From: Bombus terrestris | Taxonomy: Eukaryota > Arthropoda > Insecta > Hymenoptera > Apidae | Direction: 5' to 3' | DNA: 64,000 nucleotides | Assembly: GCF_910591885.1 (NCBI RefSeq) | Contig: NW_025963557.1 | Location: 1,302,001 to 1,366,000, forward strand | Part shown: piece by piece, positions 11,918 to 25,900 of the stretch | Numbering within the stretch: position 1 is the first letter of the stretch | Layout: each line of letters starts with the position of its first letter | Translations under genes and position numbers: made by a program | The notes under the pieces: model-generated | The model's database searches: none | Told to the model about the DNA's origin: nothing | The model's input: only the letters and a program-made list of their open reading frames with translations

Positions 11918-14900
11918 GTATTACGTTATAGCGTATCATGTCATGTAGTATTACTTTATGACGTATGACGTCATGTAGTATTAGGTTATAACGTATGGCG
12001 TTATGTATTATTACGATATATCGTATGGCGTTATGTAGTATTACGATATAACGTATGACGTCATGTGGTATTACGTTATTGCGAATAACGTTATATTGTG
12101 TTACTTTATGACGTATGACGTCATGTGATATTACGTTATAACGTATGACGGTATGAAGTATTACGTTATAACTTATGACGTCATGTAGTATTACGATATA
12201 ACGTACAACGTTACATAGAATTACGATGTAACGCACAACGTTATGTCGTATTACGTTATAACGTATCATGTCATGTAGTATTACTTTATAACGTATGACG
12301 TCATGTAGTATTACGTTATTACGAATATCGTAATATTGTGTTACTTTATGACGTATGACGTCATGTAATATTACGTTATAACGTATGACGGTATGAAGTA
12401 TTACGTTATTCCGTATAACGTTATATAGTGTTACTTTATGAAGTATGACGTTATGTTGTATTACGTTATAACGTATGACGTCATGTAGCATTAGGATATA
12501 ACTTATTACGTTATGTAGTATTACGTTATTACGAATAACGTTATATTGTGTTACTTTATGTAGTATGACTTATGTAGTATGACGTGATATAGTATTACCT
12601 TATAATGTATGACGTTATGTAGCATTACGGTATTACGAATAACGTTGTATTGTGTTACTTTATAACGTATGACGTTATTTAGTGTTACGTTATAACGTAT
12701 GACGTCGTGTAGTATTATGTTATAACGTATGACGTTATGTATTATTACGATATAACGTAATACGTTATGCAGTATTGGGTTATAACGTATGACGTCATGT
12801 AGTTTTGCGTTATAACGTATGACGTTACGCAGTATTACGTTATAACGTATGATGTTATGGAGTATTACGTTATAACGTATGACGTTATGTATTATTACGA
12901 TATAGCGTACAACGATATATAGAATTACGATATAACGCACAACGTTATGTCGTATTACGTTATAACGTATGAGGTCATGTGGTATTACGTTATTACGAAT
13001 ATCGTAATATTGTGTTACTTTATGAGGTATGACGTCATGTAGTATTACTTTATGACGTATGACGTCATGTAGTATTACGTTATAACGTATGACGTTATGT
13101 ATTATTACGATATAGCGTACAACGTTATATAGAATTACGATATAACGCACAACGTTATGTCGTATTACGTTATAACGTATGAGGTCATGTGGTATTACGT
13201 TATTACGAATATCGTAATATTGTGTTACTTTATGAGGTGTGACGTCATGTAATATTACGTTATAAGGTATGGCGTTATGTAGTATTACGATATAACGTAT
13301 GACGTCATGTGGTATTACGTTATTGCTAATAACGGTATATTGTGTTACTTTATGACGTATGACGTCATTTAGTATTACGTCATAATGTATGGCGGTATGA
13401 AATATTACGTTATTCCGTATAACTTTATATAGTGTTACTTTATGATGTATGACGTTATGTTGTATTACGTTATAACGTATGCCGTCATGTAGTATTAGGA
13501 TATAACGTACAACGTTGTATAGAATTACGATATAACGCACAACGTTATGTCGTATTAGGTTATAACGTATCATGTCATGTAGTATTACGTTATAACGTAT
13601 GACGTTATGGAGTATTACGATATAACGTAATACGTTATGCAGTATTGGGTTATAACGTATGACGTCATGTAGTTTTGCGTTATAACGTATGACGTTACGC
13701 AGTATTACGTTATAACGTATGATGTTATGGAGTATTACGTTATAACGTATGACGTCATGTGGTATTGCTTTATTACGAATAACATTATATTGTGTTACTT
13801 TATGTAGTATGACTTATGTAGTATGACGTGATGTAGTATTACTTTATAATGTATGACGTTATGTAGCATTACGGTATTACGAGTAACGTTGTATTGTGTT
13901 ACTTTATAACGTATGACGTCATGTAGTATTACCATATAACGTATGACGTTATGTATTATTACGATATAGCGTACAACGTTATATAGAATTACGATATAAC
14001 GCACAACGTTATGTCGTATTCCGTTATAACGTATGAGGTCATGTGGTATTACGTTATTGCGAATAACGTTATATTGTGTTACTTTATGACGTATGACGTC
14101 ATGTAATATTACGTTATAACGAATGACGGTATGAAGTATTACGATATAACGTACAACGTTACATAGGATTACGATGTAACGCACCACGTTATGTCGTATT
14201 ACGTTATAACGTATCATGTCATGTAGTATTATGTAATAACGTATGACGTCATGTGGTATTACGTTATTACGAAGGACGTTATATTGTGTTACTTTATGAC
14301 GTATGACGTCATGTAGTATTACTTTATGACGTATGACGTCATGTAGTATTACGTTATAACGTATGACGTCATGTAGTATTACGATATAACGTACAACGTT
14401 ACATAGAGTTACGATGTAACGCACAACGTTATGTCGTATTACGTTATAACGTATCATGTCATGTAGTATTACGTTATAACGTATGACGTTATGGAGTATT
14501 ACGTTGTAACGTATGATGTCATGTGGTATTACGTTATAACGAATACCGTAATATTGTGTTACTTCATGACGAATGGCGTCATGTAGTATTACTTTATGAC
14601 GTATGACGACATGTAGTATTACTTTATGACGTATGACGTCATGTAGTATTACGTCATAACGTATGACGGTATGGAGTATTACGTTATTCCGTATAACGTT
14701 ATATAGTGTTACTTTATGAAGTATGACGTTATGTTGTATTACGTTATAACGTATGACGTCATGTAGCATTAGGATATAACTTATTACGTTATGTAGTATT
14801 ACGTTATTGCGAATAACGTTATATTGTGTTACTTTATGTAGTATGACTTATGTAGTATGACGTGATATAGTATTACCTTATAATGTATGACGTTATGTAG

Positions 14901-15559
14901 CATTACGGTATTACGAATAACGTTGTATTGTGTTACTTTATAACGTATGACGTTATTTAGTGTTACGTTATAACGCATGACGTCGTGTAGTATTACATTA
15001 TAACGTATGACGTTATGTATTATTACGATATCACGTAATACGTTATGCAGTATTGGGTTATAACGTATGACGTCATGTAGTTTTGCGTTATAACGTATGA
15101 CGTTACGCAGTATTACGTTATAACGTATGATGTTATGGAGTATTACGTTATAAAGTATGACGTTATGGAGTATTACGTTATAACGTATGAGGTCATGTGG
15201 AATTACGTTATCACGAATATCGTAATATTGTGTTACTTTATGACGTATGACGTCATGTAGTATTACTTTATGACGTATGACGTCATGTAGTATTACTTTA
15301 TGACGTATGACGTCATGTAGTATTACGTTATAACATATAACGTCATGTAGTATTACGATATAACGTACAACGTTGCATAGAATTACGATATAACGCACAA
15401 CGTTATGTCGTATTACGTTATAACGTATCATGTCATGTAGTATTACGTTATAACGTTCTCCGTTATGGAGTATTACGTTGAAACGTATGATGTCATGTGG
15501 TATTACGTTATAACGATTATCCTAATATTGTGTTACTTTAAGACGAATGACGTCATGTA

Positions 15560-15588
15560 GTATTACCTATGACGCATGACGACATGTA
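15560..15588 (+). repeat. 29-bp monomer, 1-bp deletion (A copy 2)
   Basis: Same short unit as at 10,509, offset by exactly 5,051 bp. It is a useful marker that the two A copies share ancestry. Confidence 0.9.
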
Positions 15589-18287
15589 GTATTATTTTAT
15601 GACGTATGACGTCATGTAGTATTAGGTTATAACGTATGACGTTATGTATTATTACGATATAACGTATGGCGTTATGTAGTATTACGTTATAACGTATGAC
15701 GTTATGTATTATTACGATATAGCGTACAACGTTATATAGAACTACGATATAACGCACAACGTTATGTCGTATTACGTTATAACGTATGAGGTCATGTGGT
15801 ATTACGTTATTACGAATATCGTAATATTGTGTTACTTTATGAGGTGTGACGTCATGTAGTATTACTTTATGACGTATGACGTCATGTAGTATTACTTTAT
15901 GACGTATGACGTTATGTATTATTACGATATAACGTATGACGTTATGCAGTATTAGGTTATAACATATGACGTTATGTATTATTACGATATAGCGTACAAC
16001 GTTATATAGAATTACGATATAACGCACAACGTTATGTCGCATTACGTTATAACGTATGAGGTCGTGTGGTATTACGTTATTACGAATATCGTAATATTGT
16101 GTTACTTTATAACGTATGACGTCATGTAGTATCACGTTATTACGAATATCGTAATATTGTGTTACGTTATAACGTATGACGTCGTGTAGTATTATGTTAT
16201 AACGTATGACGTTATGTATTATTACGATTTAACGTAATACGTTATGCAGTATTAGGTTATAACGTATGACGTCATGTGGTATTACGTTATTACGAATATC
16301 GTAATATTGTGTTACTTTATGAGATATGACGTCATGTAGTATTACTTTATGACGTATGACGTAATGTAGTATTACGTTATAACATACGACGTCATGTAGT
16401 TTTACGATATAACGTACAACGATACATAGAATTACGATGTAACGCACAACGTTATGTCGTATTACGTTATAACGTATCATGTCATGTAGTATTATGTTAT
16501 AACGTATGACGTCATGTGGTATTACGTTATTACGAAGAACGTTATATTGTGTTACTTTATAACGTATGACGTCATGTAGTATTACGTTATTACGAATATC
16601 GTAATATTGTGTTACTTTATGACGTATGACGTCATGTACTATTTCGTCATAACGTATGACGGTATGAAATATTACGTTATTCCGTATAACGTTATATTGT
16701 GTTACCTTATGAAGTGTGACCTTATGTTGTACTACGTTATAACGTATGCCGTCATGTAGTATTAGGATATAACTTATTACGTTATGTAGTATTACGTTAT
16801 TACGAATAACGTTATATGGTGATACTTTATAACGTATGACCTTATGTTGTGTTACGTTATAACGTATGACGTCATGTAGTATTACGATATAACGTACTAC
16901 GTTATATAGAATTACGATATAACGCTCAACGTTATATAGAATTACGATATAACGCTCAACGTTATGTCGTATTACGTTATAGCGTATCATGTCATGTAGT
17001 ATTACTTTATGACGTATGACGTCATGTAGTATTAGGTTATAACGTATGGCGTTATGTATTATTACGATATATCGTATGGCGTTATGTAGTATTACGATAT
17101 AACGTATGACGTCATGTGGTATTACGTTATTGCGAATAACGTTATATTGTGTTACTTTATGACGTATGACGTCATGTGATATTACGTTATAACGTATGAC
17201 GGTATGAAGTATTACGTTATAACATATGACGTCATGTAGTATTACGATATAACGTACAACGTTACATAGAATTACGATGTAACGCACAACGTTATGTCGT
17301 ATTACGTTATAACGTATCATGTCATGTAGTATTACTTTATAACGTATGACGTCATGTAGTATTACGTTATTACGAATATCGTAATATTGTGTTACTTTAT
17401 GACGTATGACGTCATGTAATATTACGTTATAACGTATGACGGTATGAAGTATTACGTTATTCCGTATAACGTTATATAGTGTTACTTTATGAAGTATGAC
17501 GTTATGTTGTATTACGTTATAACGTATGACGTCATGTAGCATTAGGATATAACTTATTACGTTATGTAGTATTACGTTATTACGAATAACGTTATATTGT
17601 GTTACTTTATGTAGTATGACTTATGTAGTATGACGTGATATAGTATTACCTTATAATGTATGACGTTATGTAGCATTACGGTATTACGAATAACGTTGTA
17701 TTGTGTTACTTTATAACGTATGACGTTATTTAGTGTTACGTTATAACGTATGACGTCGTGTAGTATTATGTTATAACGTATGACGTTATGTATTATTACG
17801 ATATAACGTAATACGTTATGCAGTATTGGGTTATAACGTATGACGTCATGTAGTTTTGCGTTATAACGTATGACGTTACGCAGTATTACGTTATAACGTA
17901 TGATGTTATGGAGTATTACGTTATAACGTATGACGTTATGTATTATTACGATATAGCGTACAACGTTATATAGAATTACGATATAACGCACAACGTTATG
18001 TCGTATTACGTTATAACGTATGAGGTCATGTGGTATTACGTTATTACGAATATCGTAATATTGTGTTACTTTATGAGGTATGACGTCATGTAGTATTACT
18101 TTATGACGTATGACGTCATGTAGTATTACGTTATAACGTATGACGTTATGTATTATTACGATATAGCGTACAACGTTATATAGAATTACGATATAACGCA
18201 CAACGTTATGTCGTATTACGTTATAACGTATGAGGTCATGTGGTATTACGTTATTACGAATATCGTAATATTGTGTTACTTTATGAG

Positions 18288-18737
18288 GTGTGACGTCATG
18301 TAGTATTACTTTATGACGTATGACGTCATGTAGTATTACTTTATGACGTATGACGTTATGTATTATTACGATATAACGTAATACGTTATGCAGTATTGGG
18401 TTATAACGTATGACGTCATGTAGTTTTGCGTTATAACGTATGACGTTACGCAGTATTACGTTATAACGTATGATGTTATGGAGTATTACGTTATAACGTA
18501 TGACGTTATGTATTATTACGATATAGCGTACAACGTTATATAGAATTACGATATAACGCACAACGTTATGTCGTATTACGTTATAACGTATGAGGTCATG
18601 TGGTATTACGTTATTACGAATATCGTAATATTGTGTTACTTTATGAGGTATGACGTTATGCAGTATTAGGTTATAACGTATGACGTTATGTATTATTACG
18701 ATATAACGTATGACGCCATGCAGTATTAGGTTATAAC
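18288..18737 (+). repeat. 450-bp (15-monomer) insertion in A copy 2
   Basis: Copy 1 is continuous through 13,236-13,240 (GGTGTGACGTCATGTA then ATATTACG), whereas copy 2 has the same left and right sequence separated by 450 bp. The inserted monomers resemble those at about 17,790-18,290 just upstream, including a GTATTGGG / GTTTTGCG / ACGTTACGCA series, so it is an internal duplication. The length is an exact multiple of 30. Confidence 0.85.
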
Positions 18738-20242
18738 GTGTGACGTCATGTAATATTACGTTATAAGGTATGGCGTTATGTAGTATTACGATATAACGTA
18801 TGACGTCATGTGGTATTACGTTATTGCTAATAACGGTATATTGTGTTACTTTATGACGTATGACGTCATTTAGTATTACGTCATAATGTATGGCGGTATG
18901 AAATATTACGTTATTGCGTATAACGTTATATAGTGTTACTTTATGATGTATGACGTTATGTTGTATTACGTTATAACGTATGCCGTCATGTAGTATTAGG
19001 ATATAACGTACAACGTTGTATAGAATTACGATATAACGCACAACGTTATGTCGTATTAGGTTATAACGTATCATGTCATGTAGTATTACGTTATAACGTA
19101 TGACGTTATGGAGTATTACGATATAACGTAATACGTTATGCAGTATTGGGTTATAACGTATGACGTCATGTAGTTTTGCGTTATAACGTATGACGTTACG
19201 CAGTATTACGTTATAACGTATGATGTTATGGAGTATTACGTTATAACGTATGACGTCATGTGGTATTGCTTTATTACGAATAACATTATATTGTGTTACT
19301 TTATGTAGTATGACTTATGTAGTATGACGTGATGTAGTATTACTTTATAATGTATGACGTTATGTAGCATTACGGTATTACGAGTAACGTTGTATTGTGT
19401 TACTTTATAACGTATGACGTCATGTAGTATTACCATATAACGTATGACGTTATGTATTATTACGATATAGCGTACAACGTTATATAGAATTACGATATAA
19501 CGCACAACGTTATGTCGTATTCCGTTATAACGTATGAGGTCATGTGGTATTACGTTATTACGAATATCGTAATATTGTGTTACTTTATAACGTATGACGT
19601 CATGTAGTATCACGTTATTACGAATATCGTAATATTGTGTTACGTTATAACGTATGACGTCGTGTAGTATTACGTTATAACGTATGACGTTATGTATTAT
19701 TACGATATAACGTAATACGTTATGCAGTATTGGGTTATAACGTATGACGTCATGTGGTATTACGTTATTACGAATATCGTAATATTGTGTTACTTTATGA
19801 GGTATGACGTCATGTAGTATTACTTTATGACGTATGACGTCATGTAGTATTACGTTATAACATATGACGTCATGTAGTATTACGATATAACGTACAACGC
19901 TACATAGAATTACGATGTAACGCACAACGTTATGTCGTATTACGTTATAACGAATCATGTCATGTAGTATTACGTTATAACGTATGACGTCATGGAGTAT
20001 TACGTTATAACGTATGAGGTCATGTGGTATTACGTTATTACGAATATCGTAATGTTGTGTTACTTTATGAGGTATGACGTCATGTAGTATTACTTTAGGA
20101 CGTATGACGTCATGTAGTATTACGTTATAACATACGACGTCATGTAGTATTACGATATAACGTACAACGTTACATAGAATTACGATGTAACGCGCAACGT
20201 TATGTCGTATTACGTTATCACGTATCATGTCATGTAGTATTA

Positions 20243-20270
20243 TGTTATAACGTATGTGTTATAATGTATG
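20243..20270 (+). repeat. 14-bp imperfect tandem duplication inside a monomer
   Basis: TGTTATAACGTATG at 20,243-20,256 is followed by TGTTATAATGTATG at 20,257-20,270, making this unit 44 bp long. It is not a hinge: the sequence and internal structure differ. It is one of very few register changes in the window not caused by a hinge or a single-base deletion. Confidence 0.88.
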
Positions 20271-21120
20271 ACGTCATGTGGTATTACGCTATTACGAAGA
20301 ACGTTATATTGTGTTACTTTATAACGTATGACGTCATGTAGTATTACGTTATTACGAATATCGTAATATTGTGTTACTTTATGACGTATGACGTCATGTA
20401 CTATTTCGTCATAACGTATGACGGTATGAAATATTACGTTATTCCGTATAACGTTATATTGTGTTACCTTATGAAGTGTGACCTTATGTTGTACTACGTT
20501 ATAACGTATGCCGTCATGAAGTATTAGGATATAACTTATTACGTTATGTAGTATTACGTTATTACGAATAACGTTATAGGGTGATACTTTATAACGTATG
20601 ACCTTATGTTGTGTTACGTTATAACGTATGACGTCATGTAGTATTACGATATAACGTACTACGTTATATAGAATTACGATATAACGCTCAACGTTATGTC
20701 GTATTACGTTATAACGTATCATGTCATGTAGTATTACTTTATGACGTATGACGTCATGTAGTATTAGGTTATAACGTATGGCGTTATGTATTATTACGAT
20801 ATATCGTATGGCGTTATGTAGTATTACGATATAACGTATGACGTCATGTGGTATTACGTTATTGCGAATAACGTTATATTGTGTTACTTTATGACGTATG
20901 ACGTCATGTAATATTACGTTATAACGAATGACGGTATGAAGTATTACGTTATAACATATGACGTCATGTAATATTACGATATAACGTACAACGTTACATA
21001 GAATTACGATGTAACGCACAACGTTATGTCGTATTACGTTATAACGTATCATGTCATGTAGTATTACGTTATAACGTATGACGTCATGGAGTATTACGTT
21101 ATAACGTATGAGGTCATGAG

Positions 21121-21126
21121 TCATCA
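21121..21126 (+). repeat. 6-bp insertion (TCATCA) between monomers
   Basis: The unit at 21,091-21,120 ends AGGTCATGAG and is followed by TCATCA before the next GTATTACG at 21,127. The extra six bases look like slippage of the neighbouring GTCATGAG. Together with the 14-bp insertion at 20,243 they account for the 20-bp excess between the hinges at 19293 and 21247. Confidence 0.85.
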
Positions 21127-22959
21127 GTATTACGTTATTACGAATATCGTAATGTTGTGTTACTTTATGAGGTATGACGTCATGTAGTATTAGGATATAA
21201 CTTATTACGTTATGTAGTATTACGTTATTACGAATAACGTTATATTGTGTTACTTTATGTAGTATGACTTATGTAGTATGACGTGATATAGTATTACCTT
21301 ATAATGTATGACGATATGTAGTGTTACGTTATAACGTATGACGTCGTGTAGTATTACGTTATAACGTATGACGTCATGTAGTATTACGATATAACGTATG
21401 ACGTTATGTATTATTACGATATAGCGTACAACGTTATATAGAATTACGATATAACGCACAACGTTATGTCGTATTACGTTATAACGTATGAGGTCATGCG
21501 GTATTACGTTATTACGAATATCGTAATATTGTGTTACTTTATAACGTATGACGTCATGTAGTATTACGTTATTACGAATATCGTAATATTGTGTTACGTT
21601 ATAACGTATGACGTCGTGTAGGATTACGTTATAACGTATGACGTTATGTATTATGACGATATAACGTAATACGTTATGCAGTATTGGGTTATAACGTATG
21701 ACGTCATGTAGTTTCGCGTTATAACGTATGACGTTACGCAGTATTACGTTATAACGTATGATGTTATGGAGTATTACGTTATAACGTATGACGTTATGTA
21801 TTATTACGATATAGCGTACAACGTTATATAGAATTACGATGTAACGCACAACGTTATGTTGTATTACGTTATAACGTATGCCGTCATGTAGTATTAGGAT
21901 ATAACTTATTACGTTATGTAGTATTACGTTATTACGAATAACGTTATATAGTGATACTTTATAACGTATGACCTTATGTTGTGTTACGTTATAACGTATG
22001 ACGCCATGCAGTATTAGGTTATAACGTATGACGTCATGTAATATTACGTTATAACGTATGACGTCATGTAGTATTACGATATAACGTACAACGATGCATA
22101 GAATTACGATATAACGCACAACGTTATGTCGTATTACGTTATAACGTATCATGTCATGCAGTATTACGTTATAACGTATGACATTATGGAGTATTACGTT
22201 GTAACGTATGATGTCATGTGGTATTACGTTATAACGAATAACGTAATATTGTGTTACTTCATGACGAATGGCGTCATGTGGTATTACTTTATGACGTATG
22301 ACGACATGTAGTATTACTTTATGACGTATGACGTCATGTAGTATTAGGTTATAACGTATGACGTTATGCATTATTACGATATAACGTATGGCTTTATGTA
22401 GTATTACGATATAACGTATGACCTCATGTGGTATTACGTTATTGCGAATAACGTTATATTGTGTTACTTTATGACGTATGACGTCATGTAGTATTACTTT
22501 ATGACGTATGACGTCATGGAGTATTACTTTATGACGTATGATGTTATGGAGTATTACGTTATAACGTATGACGTTGTGTATTATTACGATATAGCGTACA
22601 ACGTTATATAGAATTACGATATAACGCACAACGTGATGTCGTATTACGTTATAACGTATGAGGTCATGTGGTATTACGTTATTACGAATATCGTAATATT
22701 GTGTTACTTTATGAGGTATGACGTCATGTAGTATTACTTTATGACGTATGACGTCATGTAGTATTACGTTATAACATATGACGTCATGTAGTATTACGAT
22801 ATAACGTACAACGATGCATAGAATTACGATATAACGCACAACGTTATGTCGCATTACGTTATAACGTATCATGTCATGTAGTATTACGTTATAAAGTATG
22901 ACCTTATGGAGTATTACGTTATAACGTATGAGGTCATGTGGTATTACGTTATAACATAT

Positions 22960-25900
22960 GACGTTATGTATTATTACGATATAGCGTACAACGTCATATA
23001 GAATTACGATATAACGCACAACGTTATGTCGTATTAGGTTATAACGTATGACGTTATGCATTATTACGATATAACGTATGGCTTTATGTAGTATTACGAT
23101 ATAACGTATGACCTCATGTGGTATTACGTTATTGCGAATAACGTTATATTGTGTTACTTTATGACGTATGACGTCATGTAGTATTACTTTATGACGTATG
23201 ACGTCATGGAGTATTACTTTATGACGTATGATGTTATGGAGTATTACGTTATAACGTATGACGTCATGTAGTATTACGATATAACGTACTACGTTATATA
23301 GAATTACGCTATAACGCACAACGTTATGTCGTATTACGTTATAACGTATCATGTCATGTAGTATTACTTTATGACGTATGACGTCATGTAGTATTAGGTT
23401 ATAACGTATGACGTTATGTACTATTACGATATAACGTATGGCGTTATGTAGTATTACGATATGACGTATGACGTCATGTGGTATTACTTTATTACGAATA
23501 ACGTTATATTGTGTTTCTTTATGACGTATGACGTCATGTAGTATTACTTTATGACGTATGACGTCATGTAGTATTACTTTATGACGTATGACGTCATGTA
23601 GTATTAGGTTACAAGGTATGACGTTATGTATTATTACGATATAACGTATGACGTTATGCAGTATTAGGTTATAACGTATGACGTCATGTGGTGTTACGTT
23701 ATTGCGAATAACGTTATATTGTGTTACTTTATGACGTATGACGTCATGTAGTACTACGTTATAACGTATGACGGTATGAAGTATTACGTTATTCCGTATA
23801 ACGTTATATAGTGTTACTTTATGAAGTATGACGTTATGTTGTATTACGTTATAACGTATGACGTCATGTAGCATTAGGATATAACTTATTACGTTATGTA
23901 GTATTACGTTATTGCGAATAACGTTATATTGTGTTACTTTATGTAGTATGACTTATGTAGTATGGCCCGATATAGTATTACCTTATAATGTATGACGTTA
24001 TGTAGCATTACGGTATTACGAATAACGTTGTATTGTGTTACTTTATATCGTATGACGTTATTAAGTGTTACGTTATGACGCTTGACGTCGTGTAGTAATA
24101 CATTATAACGTATGACGTTATGTATTATTACGATATAACGTAATACGTTATGCAGTATTGGGTTATAACGTATGACGTCATGTAGTTTTGAGTTACAACG
24201 TATGACGTTACGCAGTACGTTAGTGTTATAAGTAAGTATAGTGTTACTTTATAACGTATGGCGTTATGTAGTGTTACGTTATAACGTATGACGTCGTGTA
24301 GTATTACGTTATAACGTATGACGTTATGTATTATTACGATATAACGTAATACGTTATGCAGTATTAGGTTATAACGTATGACGTTATGGAGTATTACGAT
24401 ATAACGTACAACGTTGCATAGAATTACGATATAACGCACAACGTTATGTCGTATTAGGTTATAACGTATCATGTCATGTAGTATTACGTTATAACGTATG
24501 ACGTTATGGAGTATTACGATATAACGTAATACGTTATGCAGTATTGGGTTATAACGTATGACGTCATGTAGTTTTGAGTTACAACGTATGACGTTACGCA
24601 GTATTACGTTATAACGTATGATGTTATGGAGTATTACGTTATAACGTATGACGTCATGTGGTATTACTTTACTACGAATAACGTTATATTGTGTTACTTT
24701 ATAACGTATGGCGTTATGTAGTGTTACGTTATAACGTATGACGTCGTGTAGTATTACGTTATAACGTATGACGTTATGTATTATTACGATATAACGTAAT
24801 ACGTTATGCAGTATTAGGTTATATCGTATGACGTTATGGAGTATTACGTTATAACGCATGACGTCATGTGGTATTACGTTATTACGAATAACGTTATATT
24901 GTGTTACTTTATAACGTATGATGTTATGGAGTATTGCGTTATAACGTGTGACGTCATGTGGTATTACTTTACTACGAATAACGTTATATTGTGTTACTTT
25001 ATAACGTATGGCGTTATGTAGTGTTACGTTATAACGTATGACGTCGTGTAGTATTACGTTATAACGTATTACGTTATGTATTATTACGATATAACGTAAT
25101 ACGTTATAAAGTATTAGGTTATAACGTATGACGTTATGGAGTATTACGTTATAACGTATGGCGTTATGTAGTATTACTATAAAACGTATGACGTCATGTG
25201 GTATTACGTTATTGCTAATAACGGTATATTGTGCTACTTTATGGCGTATGACGTCATGTAGTTTTACGTCATAACGTATGACGGTATGAAATATTACGTT
25301 ATTCCGTATAACGTTATATAGTCTTACTTTATGAAGTATGACGTTATGTTGTATTACGTTATAACGTTTGCCGTCATGTAGTATTAGGATATAACTTATT
25401 ACGTTATGTAGTATTACGTTATTACGAATAACATTATATACTGATACTTTATAACGTATGACCTTATGTTGTGTTACGTTATAACATATGACGTCGTGTA
25501 GTATTACGTTATTACGAATATCGTTACATTGTGTAACTTTATAACGTATGACGTCATGTAGTAGTACGTTATAACGTATGGCGATATGTAGTATTACGAT
25601 ATAACTTATTCCGTTATGTAGTATTACTTTATTACGAATAACGTTATATAGTGATACTTTATAACGTATGACCTTATGTTGTGTTACGTTATAACGTATG
25701 ACGTCATGTAGTATTACGATATAACGTACTACGTTATATAGAATTACGATATAACGCACAACGTTATGTCGTATTACGTTATAACGTATCATGTCATGTA
25801 GTTTTGCGTTATAACGTATGACGTTACGCAGTATTACGTTATAGCGTATGATGTTATGGAGTATTACGTTATAACGTATGAGGTCATGTTGTATTACGTT

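Larger units (their letters stand above)
9003..14053 (+). repeat. Segmental duplication A, copy 1 (5,051 bp)
   Basis: From about 9003 the sequence matches that 5,051 bp downstream almost base for base, and stops matching before 9000. Hinges at 9775 and 12548 reappear at 14826 and 17599 with the same 2,773-bp spacing, which includes a shared 1-bp deletion. Over about 1,150 shared codons of the open frame I saw only some six residue differences. The copy contains a monomer duplication at 11,858-11,917 and ends near 14,053. Confidence 0.9.
14054..19554 (+). repeat. Segmental duplication A, copy 2 (5,501 bp)
   Basis: This is a head-to-tail copy of 9003-14053, 450 bp longer because of an internal insertion. 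Up to the insertion the offset is 5,051, after it 5,501: the hinge at 13792 corresponds to 19293, and 13,795-14,050 to 19,296-19,551. The copies part again near 14,058 versus 19,558. Such high identity suggests recent unequal exchange or replication slippage at kilobase scale. A collapsed or expanded assembly is the main alternative. Confidence 0.9.
19555..22960 (+). repeat. Mosaic satellite segment after the A pair
   Basis: About 19,555-19,660 resembles 11,050-11,160. About 20,280-21,000 resembles 11,470-12,200 at an offset of 8,813 that falls to 8,783 after the single-monomer duplication. The hinge at 21247 is L-type. The stretch carries two irregular insertions (20,243 and 21,121). Without a continuous match to one source it reads as a patchwork of A-like and B-like pieces. 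Confidence 0.75.

Noticed and set aside
21250..23874. Long minus-strand open frames, the longest 874 codons, as protein genes
   Set aside because: They translate to a degenerate 10-residue repeat along the whole array, begin at whichever ATG is available and end at register breaks. One of six monomer frames is simply free of stops.
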